Source of the DNA: Caenorhabditis remanei
Taxonomy: Eukaryota > Nematoda > Chromadorea > Rhabditida > Rhabditidae
Length of the DNA stretch: 64,000 nt
Reading direction: 5' to 3'
NCBI RefSeq assembly: GCF_010183535.1
Contig: NC_071330.1
Span: forward strand, 12,133,717 to 12,197,716
The position numbers and the translations under genes are program-made. This document shows positions 12,087-24,388 of the stretch, one piece after another; position 1 is the stretch's first letter; every line of letters begins with the position of its first letter. The notes under the pieces are model-generated. The model worked only from the letters and a program-made list of their open reading frames with translations. It was not told where the DNA came from and made no database searches.

Positions 12087-15000
12087 CGTGTATATTCTTA
12101 GGGACTTCTGGGAAAAGAGAAGGATTAGAAGTGATTAGGGATGGGCGGTATCAAAATGGTGGAGCGATTGGTCATGAAGAGACTGGGGAGAGCTAGGCTT
12201 GATAAAAATATGCACAGTAGTCAGAAAGATCTGGACATAGCTAGTGATTTCGGAGTGAATAATATCAGGCGGGAAGGCTGAATTCTGGATACCAGAAATA
12301 GAAAACATTCATACAAGGCACATTGCCTGTGTACTTTGGAAACGGATTCAGAATGATTTTGGTTCTCAGATATTATGTAACATGGAAGCTTTTTGGTTCA
12401 ACGCAACAACTCAAGTTTCACTGAATACAAGTATTTATATTGCTAAGCTAATGGCACACTGTAGCAGTACTGTAATACACTGACAAACTACTGTAGTACA
12501 CTGACATTATTGAACGTTAAAAAGAATTCCAAACTGAAAGTTTAATAAGAAATGTATAAATATCCAAGGATATTCAGGAGAAGAAGTTAGAAAGTTCACC
12601 TAAAATGATCGCACACCAAGGAATGAAGGATCCGTAATATAAAGTATAAGTTGAACTAGAAAAGTATAGTAAAGTAAGATAAGGATGATACACGAATGCT
12701 TATGAGATAAGACAATAATTTAAAAATTTCAGAGCTCCAACCTATGCTTACGGTCACAAGGCTTAGCTATGGCCTCTACCCAAGTATGAAACAAGTTTAA
12801 CAAAAGTTTGAAAGTAAAAGTGAAAGCTCATTTTAAGAGTAACAAGTAAGATCAAGATAAGAAAAGAGAAACGTTTCAAAAACTAAACCCAATTTAACAT
12901 AATTACAAAAAGTCAAAAGTCAATCAGATGAAATGAAAGTCGGCGCAGAAAAGTATCAAAGCTGAAAGAGAATAGGAAATGCTTCATGAAAGGTGAGACG
13001 GTATCACGAAATGGCATTGCCACAGAGTTTATATATGCGCCCTCTCTTTTTCTCTCTACCGTATTGTACACGACACTACGACGCGGCGCGACGCCGTCAG
13101 CAGAAGGCGTCAAAGTGGGCGGAGTCTGGTGGAAGCTTCAGACGTGACGAACTGTGTGGCATCATCTCTTCCTTGTATGGAGGGAATATAAAAAACGATT
13201 GAGGGGGCGGAGAGACACTTGATGGAAACTGTTGCTGCCGGGGGTCGAGAGTTTCCTTGTTTCGGAAGAGAGAAAGTTCTAGAATATGGGGGAAAGTGGA
13301 AGGAAGGGGGTACTTAGTGGTTTCGTTATGTATATATGATTTGGGAAATCAATGATCAGAAGTTAGGCGGCGTAAAAGGGAAGGTGATTGAGATCGGAGG
13401 GCTGTGAGCTAGTATTATGATTTATGAGTAGTGCTAGAAGATAATGGGGATTCGGCAACAGAGATAACCGAGTTAAAGATAATTTCCAATATGCAGATGT
13501 TGGGCAGGTTGTCTCAAAATGTCTAGTTTCATTCCAAACTATTTCATCACCTGCTCGCTATCTCTCTCAAAACGTCGGCTGCTTCACTCCCCTTCCCTAT
13601 ATAAACACCATCAGTTTCCCTCCTTGATATCAGTCCGGAGTCAATGGGTTACCTATGATTAAAGCATGCTGTTCCCCCCTCTTCCCATTGACATGGAACT
13701 TGACTGAAAAACTTTTTGTGCAGTTTTCGGTAATTCTTTACAGTATATCTGATTGATCTGAAAAAAAATCAAATTTTGAGGTCCTAGGGACCGTGTACGA
13801 GGATAGACATTTGCAAAGCTCAGATTTTATGAGCACAAGACAGTTACCCTTGGTCTAAAGCAAGTTTTAGTCGGGATACTGGAAATTTTTACTATCGAGA
13901 CGAGGGACCGTAGGAATTTTTCTATTTCAAGCTTTCTAAATACTGACGCAATTTCTTATAATTATTAGAGTTCCTAAATTGTCAAGAACAACCATGCTAT
14001 GCTATACCCAACTAATCAGAACCACCCAACCCTGTGCCAGAAGGAGCCGAGCCCAAAGCAGTCTCTGCATACTTAACTGATCTCAATCAACCCCTTAATC
14101 CGTTATCTCAAATTAGCCCAGCATATTTTTAACTTTGACATATTCTATACTACCCTAAACCTCTTAAACGTTATTCTTTGCCATCACCCCAATTACCCAA
14201 GTTGGTTTATCATCATCTCTCCCCCTCTCTCCACTATCACATAGACCTGTTCATCTTTCTCTTTTTTCTTCCCTCCTCACCCCAATCGGATATACCCCCT
14301 CACAGGTAACAACCATCAATCATCTCTCTTCTTTTGCCTCACACACTTTTTCATCGTCTTCTTCATACACCGTTCTTCTTCTACTTCTTTAACATCTTCT
14401 TCATTTCAGTCTCCGCGCGGCGCGCAGCGGATCGTCTCGGTCGTGCGACCGCGACCGGTGTATTCTGTCTCTCCGAGGTCTCTTATGACACTTAGCTTCT
14501 CCTTACTCTTTTTTTCGCGCAGAGAGAGACGACGTCTTCTGAAAATTTTCTTCTGAAGTAGAAGGGGGACATTCCTTTATTATTCATTCGGCACACAGAG
14601 AGGGAGATCACAAGAAGAACAGTTTCCAAAGAAGGGAAAGAAAATGAAAGAACAACAGACAGTAATCATCAGAAATGTACAGAGAAAAGGGAATTGTGAA
14701 AGGGAAATTATTTATGACGGAAGACAGAGAAAGGGCAATGGATATGGAGGGGGAATAGGATAAGGAGAAAGGGGGACTGGAAAGTACACTATGCGTGTCT
14801 GTGAGTCCGGATGTCTGCTAATGGAAATTTCTAGGTCAGGCTTCTGTGTCAGTTTTTAAGCTTTCGGTTAGAAACTATTATTTTTGGAGTCAGCATTTCA
14901 AGGCAACCCTAATAATTATAAATATGCCGTATTTCGGCTATGAAGAGAGACGCAGAGAAGCCAGAGACTCTCGCTTCTTCTCTAGGTTATCATCTTTAAA

Positions 15001-15249
15001 GGCGCATATCTCAAAAGTGGACAGAGCTATCAGAAAGTTGTCATCTACAAAAATGTAGCTCTAGTGTTTCGTCGGTTTGTCCGGATGTCTGCTGACCTAT
15101 TCAAAATTGATCTAGTATCTGCTATCCTAATTTCCCACGTGTGAACATCCGGACGAACAGACTCCCAGACAGAATACACATCTACAGACCGATTATCAAC
15201 AGAGCGCACTTTCCGATCCCCCACCTCCTCCCCATTAGACCTAAACGGC
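12087..15249. other. 3.2-kb intergenic region upstream of the collagen
   Basis: No coding exon can be supported here. A TATA-like CATATATAAAC on the minus strand near 13028 could serve the collagen through a spliced leader exon. The region also holds TATA-repeat copy 3 (13536-13718), a C/T-rich stretch (about 14200-14410), a short CpG-rich block (about 14410-14465, GCGCGGCGCGCAGCGG) and one copy of the TATCTC/GTAGTTGACAAC repeat family (about 14920-15060). Confidence 0.5.
13536..13718 (+). repeat. Dispersed TATA-containing repeat, copy 3
   Basis: It is the same ~180-bp sequence as 10325-10503, including CCTATATAAACACCATCAG, GATTAAAGCATGCTGTT and CCCATTGACATGGAA. Small differences are seen (CCCTCCTTGATATCAGTC in place of CTGTCATTTCAATCAGTC). 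It lies upstream of the collagen. Confidence 0.75.
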
Positions 15250-17984
15250 CTAAACATCTTCGAACCCTTTCAACTTGCTCTTATTCCTCTCCGTCTCCAA
15301 CTTCTCCCTCTCCTCTTGCATCCGTCTTCTCATCTCCATTGGCATATTCGGCAGATCCTCTGGCCAATGTTGGTAATACAGTTTCTTGATTCTCTCCGCC
15401 TGCGTCTCTCTCCTCTCCCTCAAATTTTCGTTCATCGTCTTGTACTTCCACGGAAAGCCGACTTGATCTGGTTCGGGCGCGTAGAAGTCAAGTCTGTAAG
15501 AAGGGGGAAAGAGTGAAATGAGTGTGGAGTGGTATGGTGTAGAGATGTTTGAAATTATAGTAGAGGGGTGTCAAGGTAGTCTAAAAACTTTTTGAATTTT
15601 GATCTAGAGTTATGGACATCCGTACAAAGTAACCAATACAGTATCGTTCAGTAAGATATGTATACAATTTGGTATTTTTCAGTTGAAAACGACCAACTTT
15701 GAGAGGGGGTTACGGTATTACTGACTGTCCCAGAGAGTAAATTATGTATAAACCATACAGAACGAAGGTAGAGCTTCATTTTTGTAGTTGACAACTTTTT
15801 TGTACGGACACTCCCTATGGTCACTTAAAGGGGACAGCTCGAAAATCGCTCTATTTTGCACTGCGCCGATTTGAGGGAGAAATTACTTTGTCGATATGTA
15901 ACTTGTTAGGGAGTGTCCGTACAAAAAAGTTGTCTACTACAAAAATAGAGCTCTACCTTTGTTCTATATATTCCATTAAAAGTTTTACTTTGTGAGACAA
16001 TCAGTAATACCATAACACCCTCTCAAAGCTGATCATTTTCAACTGAAAAAGGGCAAAGTGTAAATCTTACTGCACGGTACTGTCTATGTTTGTCCGGATG
16101 TCCTACCCCTCACTCACTTATTATTCGGTCCGACAACTCCTCCTGGTCCCGGCGGCACATTGTACCCCATTCTCTTCATATCTTCCTTCCTCTGCTGCTT
16201 CAAATGTCTCTGTAATTGAACGTCTGGAACTGATGGCCACTCTCTCCTCCAATCAGGTATCCCTTCTGGAGCAATCATCAAATCTCCTTTTGGTTTCGGA
16301 GTGAACAGAGCTGCAGAATCAAGAGCTAGATACGGAGCAGCATGAGTTATTATAGGTTCAGGAGGGGCTAATTGTAGCTCCGGTGGGTTGGAGGGACGAG
16401 TGTAGGAGTGGGAACGGTGGTGGTGATGGTGATAAGATTTTGAGTGTCTCCGCGCATCATTCGGATCCAGATACACTTTTGTTATATGCTTTCGACGACG
16501 TCGTTTTGAATGTTTGGGACGAGTCGAGATGAGAGAACCGGAGAGTCGAGAGAAGAATACGATAACGACGATGATGGTGATAACCTGGAATAAAAGATTG
16601 TTATGTTTAGGAAAAGTCTCTTCTAACTAACATTTACAGCCACTGACATCACAAACTCGAATATTGACATTGTGAGTTGCTCATTGAAAATGTCCTGAAA
16701 GGCGACAAATCAGTTTGTAACTTTTGTAGCTTCAGTATGCTATACATAGATGTCCCTAAAGGAGGACTGAAGTTTTTTTAGGTTATGATACTTCAGACAA
16801 TTCTAAAAAACTTTCATTATTGAAATATATGCTAAAAATCGCTCTAAACGCTATAATTCCAGTACTCCTAACTCGAAAGGAGCCAAGTTTATCCCTATGT
16901 AGTCCTCTCGGACAAGATTTGTAATAAAAAATGTAACTTCAGTCACAATATCATTTCACTCCTCAAAATGTTCAGAAGTACTCCAATTTTTCAGAAATAT
17001 TGACCGAAGCAATCAGAACTGGCATCAACTATTACCTCTGCACAGTTCTTACAACTGCGCTCCACCGAAATGTCCTTGAAAATGTCTCTTTTTCTCTGAA
17101 TCTCTCAATTTCGCACACAATTTTCTTCGGTTTCGGTAGAGCGCGGTTGTAAGAAGAGTGCCGTGCTAACACCGTTTTTGTGAATTTTGAAAATTACGGA
17201 GGACAAATACTCACCCCACTCCACCACAGTACTGCATATGCCGTTGTCATGATACATAGTGGGACGGAGGTTCCAAACCATGGCCAGATTAACACTTTTA
17301 GGTACTGCAAGATGAATAAGTAGGTGTTTTCTTTTTTTCACTTGAAAATCTTACTTTAAAAGCTGCATATAATAGCAATGCAGAGGTGAGCAAGTTAAGA
17401 ATTGAGAATATCACACAGACGATTATGATGACGTACATTGCTGGAAAACGTCTTTTTTTGGTTTAGAAAATTTTTCTTCGTGGTCAATTTGAAATCACAA
17501 AAGAAAAATTCTTGTGACTTACCATTAGCTCGTCTCCTCTCCGGAGTCTCTGTGTAGATTTGGTATAATCCGGGGAATCTTGCCTGGAAGCCGTCGATAC
17601 TGAAAATGGAAACATTTCCAGATGAACGGAATTCTAGATTTGTAACTTTTCAAAAACATTCCTGCAGGAAATTTTTAAATTTTATACTTAGTTTACCCAG
17701 GTTTATTTGCTGGAATTTTTCAGTTTTACAGATTTTTCAATGAAAACTCCCAGTTTCGAAAAATGAAAAAAACTCACGCTCCGGTGGCCGGTAACTGTCG
17801 ATTCTCATATTCCGCAATGATATTTTTGACGACTTGAAATTGCCAACCAAGGATACCAAATTGAATGAAACAGTAGATCTGAATTCATTTAGTTATTTTT
17901 CCTTTGAAAGATTCAAAGACTCACAATATTCCAAACTGCAATTGCAATTGTGGCTCCCCGTAAGCAGTACAGCGGGTCCGCCAT
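15250..17984 (-). CDS. Four-pass membrane protein with long basic/His-rich tail, 395 aa
   Basis: Eight exons (minus strand: 17925-17984, 17778-17878, 17523-17599, 17355-17440, 17215-17304, 16632-16694, 16118-16584, 15250-15493) join in phase to 395 residues. Hydrophobic segments lie at about residues 12-32, 82-105, 113-134 and 149-172, so a tetraspan protein with short N-terminus is predicted. The cytosolic tail of ~220 residues has RRRR, a five-His run at about 211-215, a proline-rich part and a Glu/Arg-rich helix (around NENLRERRETQAER) at the end. The second-last exon is in frame with a stop if read through, so the AATAATAA|GTGAGT donor is required. A TTTTCAG acceptor ~55 bp before the ATG suits trans-splicing. 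I recognise no named family. Confidence 0.75.
15615..16103. repeat. Long inverted repeat (hairpin element P1) filling an intron
   Basis: The arms begin GACATCCGTACAAA and end TTTGTCCGGATGTCC, and can be matched inward through CAGTTGAAAA, TATTACTGA, TTTTTGTAGTTGACAAC and TGTACGGACACTCCC, with a ~70-bp centre. It makes up most of the last intron of the tetraspan gene (15494-16117). Arm motifs are shared with P2 at 18951-19391, so the two belong to one family of foldback elements. Confidence 0.8.
16757..16945. repeat. Internally deleted copy of hairpin element P3
   Basis: It starts TAAAGGAGGACTGAAG and continues as in the left arm of P3 (58011-58558) through ATATGCTAAAAATCGCTCTA to GTAGTCCTCTCGGACA. 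It then jumps to the right terminus, TAACTTCAGTC. It lies in the fifth intron of the tetraspan gene. Confidence 0.7.
17037..17165. repeat. ~125-bp 'CACAGTTCTTACAACTGCGC' element, copy 1
   Basis: The terminal inverted repeats are CAGTTCTTACAACTGCGCTC and GAGCGCGGTTGTAAGAAG. The body reads AATGTCC..TTTTTCTCTGA..TCTCAATTT. Three further copies lie at 39784-39909, 44166-44293 and (inverted) 44979-45108. Confidence 0.8.
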
Positions 17985-19844
17985 TCAATAAAATTCTATT
18001 CGTTGTTCTTGGATGTTCGATATGTTTTAGTCGTTCTGAAAATCAGAATTTTAAGAAAAACGGTGGAAGTTTGAAATGGAGCTGAAATAAACAGGAAACC
18101 AAGAGAGTTTATGTGTCCGGATGTCGAAACTTAGTTAGAAATCCTGGCACGGAACAAATCGCCCTCAATCATATAATTTTCAGACAAAAATCACTTTGCT
18201 CTTTGAACAAAAAAAATCGAATTTGCATATGAGTCATGCCTTAGAGACCTTCAGCTGTATACAATTTGAGAAAGGGAAAAAGAGAGTGCAGAAACGAAAA
18301 GAAAATAAGCAAACAGTGTACCCGTCGGGAATGAGAGAAGGTGAGCCATGCGGAGAGAGGGGACACGCGGAAACAGAAGAGTCAGATGCATGTTTCTTGT
18401 TTGTTTTTGGAAGAGAGAGCGTTGTAACCGCATCCCATTTCATACATCAATGTTTCATAAATTTTGTTATTGATTTGGGATGAGAGAGAGGAACGAACAT
18501 AGTGGAATAATTGTTATGCAAAAGTTTGGTAACTATGAAATTTCAATGAAGATTGGTTGTCAATACAAAGAGCAACAAGTAGTTTATTTGTTTATTTTAT
18601 TTGCTCAAGTGTTCATTTTTGTTGTGATAACATTGCATCGGGACGAGCAGACAACAAGTGGAGCTGGTGACCATGTCTGGAGACTGATTGTCCAACTGTG
18701 CGTCTGTCAAACTGATACATCTGCTTCTTCTTAAATTTCTTACAGTTGAAATACTGTATTTTCAATGGTGAGACCGGCATCCCTACAAGGTGTATCTCTC
18801 AACATCAAAACTGTTTTGAACAAAATTTTGAAATTTTTTTGGATTTTTTTCCGGAAAAGTCGAGTTTGTTACTATATTTCAGAATTCAATAAAAAGTTAG
18901 TTATGCAGCATAAATTTGAACTTCTTTGAGAAAACAATTTTGGTGAAGGTACAGTACCGCTCAAAAGGTTACCAACTTTGGCTGTTTTCAGTTGAAAATG
19001 GCCAATTTTGACAATGTGTTTCGGTGTCACCTGATTATCCGACAATTTCTATTTTGTATCGTTGGACAGAGCAAAAATAGCACATCATTTTTGTAGTTGA
19101 CCATTTTTTGTAGGGACACTATCTTGAAAGTTACAGGTTGTCAAAGTGAAAAAATACAAAATTTTGCTAATAAGCACTGAAATTAATCGGTGGCTTTGAC
19201 TACCTGTAACTACAATGGTAGTGTACCTACTAAAAAATGATCAACTACAAAAATTATATGCTATTTTTGTTTTGTCCAACCCATACAAAATAAAATGTGG
19301 CGGACAATCGGGTGACACCGAAATACACTGTTAAAGTTGACCATTTTCAATTGAGAACAGCCAAAGTTGGTAACCTTTTGAGCGGTACTGTGTCTATCCA
19401 TCACGTCTTTTCAGTTTTTTTACTTTACTTTTTACAATTAGACATCTGAACACAGAGACCAACCAGTAAATATAGTTATTTTCAGAATTATACAGTTGAT
19501 TTCAGAGAGTGCCACAAAATGGAAACTATAGGAAGCGTCAGTTTGGTGAACCCGGAATCGTTAGAATGCGAAAACTCCAGATCAAAACAAACAAGTTGTA
19601 CATATTGTCCCCTATTTAAAATAAATTCCTATTATTAATTTTCCAGTTTAACAACTTTTCCCACAATTCTAAAATTCCAAAGCAATCATTCTATTTTTGA
19701 ACACTCGAAAATTTCAAAAACCAACTTGACTTATCTCTATTCTTCATCTTATTTAAACATATTTCACTCAACTTTTCTCCCACCAGTATTATCTTTCACT
19801 AAAATCTTTTCTACTCTCAAGTTCACCACGCACTTTTTCTACTC
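17985..19844. other. Intergenic region between tetraspan gene and transposon
   Basis: No supported coding exon is seen. The part nearest 18000 should carry the tetraspan promoter. The rest holds hairpin element P2 (18951-19391) and unique AT-rich DNA. Confidence 0.5.
18951..19391. repeat. Long inverted repeat (hairpin element P2)
   Basis: A 441-bp foldback begins ACAGTACCGCTCAAAAGG and ends CCTTTTGAGCGGTACTGT. The arms match inward through TTACCAACTTTGGCTGTT, AATGGCCAA, GTTTCGGTGTCACC, TTTTTGTAGTTGA and GTAGGGACACTA. No coding capacity is seen, so it is non-autonomous. It shares arm motifs with P1. Confidence 0.88.
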
Positions 19845-20174
19845 CTCAGGCAAATCGATATTAATATAGCTAGAAACCCCGTTAATCTAGCTTCACTTAG
19901 GTTCGCTTCAATATTGGCATAGCGAGACTGACGCGGGAGCTAGCTAGATTGAAAAGCATCTCGCTAGAATGACGACGCGTCTAGCTAGATTTGTCTACTT
20001 ATCTTCTCGCTGGGATGATTTATTGATTTTTCAAAATGCAAATTTGGCTTTTCAACATTTATTCAGCCAAAATAATTAACAAAGAATAACAAAAAAAAAC
20101 AGTAACAACGTGAAAACAAAAAATGCTAGAAAACGGGAATACTTATTTTCGGTAGGTGTCGTGTCTCCCAGTAA

Positions 20175-21581
20175 TCACTTTCGACGCGCCGAACGAGCTG
20201 CTGAACGTGCGTGGTTCCTGGAAAGAGGAGATCATGAAATTTTTTAGTTTTGATAGCTTTTCTCAAACTCACAGCATGTTAGTGACATGCAGCTTGAAAT
20301 ACACAGCAACTTCTAGTTGTATCGACGGGTCTTGACCTCCTGGGAAAACGAGTGAGTTGTTGAGCAGACCTAAATATAATTGATATTAATAGCTATTATT
20401 TCAAGCCACTTACGGACTGGAGCATTCAAGAATCGGCTTGGTAGTGTTGTTTGCGGCTCCTTTGGTTTTTCGCTTGTAGAGAAACTGACCACTTGTTCAG
20501 CAGGGATCACCTGAATTCAACTTTGTTTGTGATCGTAATGGTATACAACATGTACCTGTCGAATCCAATGATTTGCTGTATTCTGAATGATGGTTTTTAG
20601 AGAGCCAGATTGTGGGCTCATTTCGGCGAGAATGTTGTTGACGTCGATGACTGCTGAAATTGAAATCGTACTGATACAGCTCGTTAGTTCTGTCTGAAAC
20701 TGAAGTATCACCATTATCGTCTATGCCAGCAATGAGCATATGGCTCTGCTGAAGAAACGAGGCAGGATCTAGTGTTGCCATGATTTGTGTCTGAAATTAG
20801 CAATGAACTGTAATTATTGACAACGTTTCACTTACAATACGCTCGTCGTTCTTCTTCGCCGTTAACTTTTGATTCTGCACTTCCATCTAAAAATTACTGT
20901 TTAATGATTACATGTTTGATTAGAAATTACAATCTCCATAAGTCCCCGAATGGCTGTCGCATTTAGTCTCGCTTCTTCAGTTGAAGCATTTTTAATGATA
21001 AAATCAACCGAATCATAGTTGAAAGTCAGATTGGGAATTGCCGCCTTGAAGAGATTATTCTGAAAACGGTGATTTAGATGTGAACAACGATTTGAATTAG
21101 TACTTGGAAAGTCGATTTTGATTCAACTGGGCATTCCAACGCCTGCTTGCCAACTTCGTAGGGATCCAGACCGAACTGAATTTTAAAATAAGTTTTCAGA
21201 GAACTCTGTTGAAACTCACTGGTTTCAGATATCGATCTGGAAGTTTTGATGAAGATGATTGGCCGTCTTCTTCGAAAATTTCCTCATCGGAATCTCTAAA
21301 ATCGTTTGAATTCATAATGATTTCATCATCAGCAATTTGTTCTTCAATTATTTCTCCGTCTGGAAGAACAGCCTGAAACTTTCGAAATTCTAAAGATTTG
21401 AGACTCATAATCTTGCCGTTTTCGGAGGACAACTTCTGATGGTCACATGTTTCGCTGGAGGTGCTGATGGTTTCGGTCGAGATTTTGGAGTGGAATATGG
21501 AGCTTCCATTCTTCTCGAATGTTTTCTGATGATTTTTTCCACGAAAGAAGACATCTGAATGTTTGGATTAAACAGCGACAT
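20175..21581 (-). CDS. Transposon accessory protein (TNPA-like position), 327 aa
   Basis: Ten exons (minus strand: 21417-21581, 21220-21372, 21104-21175, 20931-21059, 20836-20886, 20712-20790, 20556-20653, 20414-20510, 20273-20369, 20175-20217) join in phase to 327 residues. The N-terminal part is basic and proline/serine-rich (KSRPKPSAPPAKH). It is followed by a strongly acidic stretch (EEQIADDE and DSDEEIFEEDG). The C-terminus is basic (ARSAARSARRK). No domain is recognised. Intron 1 appears to use a GC-AG donor (ACG|GCAAGA). The start codon is 77 bp after the transposase stop, and a GTACAG acceptor lies 2 bp before it, suggesting a downstream operon gene. A DNA-binding or regulatory role for the element is inferred from position only. 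Confidence 0.55.
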
Positions 21582-21658
21582 AGCTGTACTTCTCAAAATA
21601 TATACAGTGGAGCAAAGCAACGAAATTAATCAAATTTTACTTCTTGAAAGGATTTCAT

Positions 21659-24388
21659 TTATGAAAGCATAACGCGATGAGAGAAAGGAATCACAATTTG
21701 TCGAGAATCTCTCTCAATAAAAACAGCGTGACCTATCAAACAACTCAATGGGAACGTTGTAGGGTTCTTCTTTCCAACTACAACAGCTCCAAACTTAGAA
21801 GAACAGCAGATATCAATCAGTTCTTGGCAAGTATGTCTGGGTATGCCAAAAGCAAACATTTTCGAGGCGAGAGATTGTATATGGATGTCAGAAAGTTGAA
21901 ACTGTTGAATGATAACTCTGCATCTCTCTTCATCTTCCGAATTTATCAGAAATCCTTGAACAATTCCGTATTTCGTTTTTCCATTGGAGTTATACATCAC
22001 AATTCGATCATCAGATAATCCATTTTTGATGGAAGAGTACCTGATCCCATTGAAGTAGTGCGACTTGTAGTACTGATCATTGTTTGTTTGGAACCTAGCA
22101 AACTCTTGTGGAATCTCATAGCTTTTAGCCAGTCCAGGTTTTCTCGATATGTTTAGGATTTTCATCATTTTCTGACCATGAATGTCATTACAGTACTCTT
22201 CAACATTTCCATCCAGTCTCTTCACAACTTCGGAGTGCAATTCTTGAATAGAAATTGAGCTGAAAATCTTATAAAAATATAGAAAACCAATCAATTTAGC
22301 TTACTTTCTCATTAAACTTAATCCCAATCCATTCGTAATTTCCGGACAAAGGTGCCGTTTCAGAGCATGATAAGAGTGTTCATGCGCCTGTGTCGAAAGT
22401 GGAAGAAGGGGACCGTATCGCTTAACACTATCAGCGAGATGATACAAAACTTGCTGAAAGAATCATAAACATTTCTTTTGAAATAGAAGTCGTCACATTA
22501 CGTGAACTTTCGATCCTCTTATCATATTTGGAGCATATGTTTCAATTAAATATGCTAGAAGATCTGAAGATTTGCTGACTTTTTGACACAGACTGGGGTC
22601 CGTGATGAAACCAGGATCACAATTCAATCGAAACAAGACGTACACGGTGAAAATAATAGCTGACGGAACAGCTGGGAAGTTGCCAATGTAAACTTCAAGT
22701 AGTACAATTGTTTGAAAAATCTGGAACATATTTTGAATAATGTTGTTACACCGTATTCTTACTGTTGCTCTTTCGGATCCAGTGATGTCTTTTAGACGTC
22801 CAGAAAGCTGACGGAAGTTTGACGGCAGAGAAATAGGTAAGCTCATATCGATCATGCAATTTTCGAAAATTCGTAATTTTGGCGATCCGCTTAATTCTGA
22901 ATATACATCCGCTTGTTAGAATGGCCTAATTTTAATCTACCTGATAATATTTTTTCGAAAATTCCTTCCTGAAACACATGAAAGATATCGATAGGAGACC
23001 AATACATTGGTATGAGCTCATGAAATGAAGTGTATGAATTGATGAGTCCATCTTCCAAATCTTCCGGTACGTCTTCTTTCACATCACTTCTCGCTGAAGA
23101 GAACTCCGCTATTCGTATTTCTGTTACATAAACTTACAAATCGTAAATCTATCATTAATTTTGCATACTGTATCTTGATTTAAGCAGTACGGGCAACTAC
23201 CCCGTGAGGAATGTGACCTCAGGCCATATACTTTTCTTCGTGCCTGAAAAAATTGGACTCTACATAATTAGACGAATTCACCTGGTCATCATGAACTCCG
23301 GATGCAATCCAGCACTTGACGAGAAGTTCATTCCAAACAACAGACGTTGCCATCTCTGATACGACCCATTCAACAATACGATCATGAACTTTTGATGAAG
23401 GATCCTTACTACCAAAGTACAATGCACATGTTAATACTGATCTCAATGAAGATCGTTCACGGTCTTCAAGATCCAGCGGGATCATAGTGAAAGGCCAACA
23501 TTTCAGTCTGAAACAAAATGAAAAATAATTCTTCCTTTTTGAAGCAGACTAACCTTCCTCTTGAGTGGAGTTTGATACCATCGAAACCAGTCATGAAGTG
23601 GATTGATAACTCTCCCGCCTTGATATGACCCATTAAAGTTTCCTTGAGAGTTCCATGGTTCATTGGAGAAGTAGTTGAACGACCACGAATGACATCTGCT
23701 TGTGTTTCCAAAATAGAGTACCCGTAGAGTGTAAGTAATGTATTTAGCAACTTCTTCCAATCACTGAATACTACTGTAGAAAGTGATTTCACTTCGCCAC
23801 AGGCACACCTTAAATTTCAGTTATCACTATGACTTTGTCTGAATGCTCCTCACTGGTTTTCCTCTTCAGCACACACAGCACATATTGTCACTTGAAATAT
23901 GTGATCTCTTTGAAAAATAAGAGTTTTCATCAAATGCTCATTTTCCAATAATTCCACATCGAAATACCGATTTACGGCTGAAAATGTGATCGTTTTACGT
24001 GAAAGCTGAAACGATGCCTACCAGCTTTGGAGTAAGTTGTCGTCAGAAGGAAATAAACACGTAGAATGTCTTGCGAAGAAAGAAGACTCCAGAATCGCGC
24101 TGAAATCAGGAGCATTTTCGAACAATTAGTTTTTCAAACGTTACTTCGATCTAACTGGTTTCCAAATTCTTCTGTATCAGCAGCTTCTCCATATACTTGA
24201 AAATTTTCATGTAAATCTATATTGAAATGTTGGCACACTAGTTCTGTCTCTTTACAACGACTTTTCGGTCTTCTCTCACTCTCCCACTTCTGATCCTTTT
24301 CTTCTCCTTCATTCACTTCGATTTGTCTATTAGCTTTTTTGTTAGCATCATCGAATAGCATCTTAGCCGTAATCCTTAGACGTTTCAT
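21659..24388 (-). CDS. CACTA/EnSpm-like transposase, 762 aa, apparently intact
   Basis: Eleven exons (minus strand: 24145-24388, 24022-24099, 23854-23977, 23554-23808, 23282-23507, 23138-23243, 22941-23093, 22763-22896, 22502-22720, 22305-22453, 21659-22259) give 762 residues with every phase kept. A cysteine cluster C140-x2-C143-x6-C150-x-C152 is zinc-finger-like. The core has the family's landmarks: IHFMTGFDGIKL (D225), GVHDDQ (D307/308), a CPYC pair near 326-329, and SPIDIFHVFQEG (D380). A conserved-looking HLADSVKRYGPL segment and, near the C-terminus, KTKYGIVQGFLI follow. The three Asp positions are proposed catalytic residues by analogy with DDE/D transposases. No stop or frameshift is seen. 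One acceptor (TTTAAG before 23808) is non-consensus. Confidence 0.8.
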
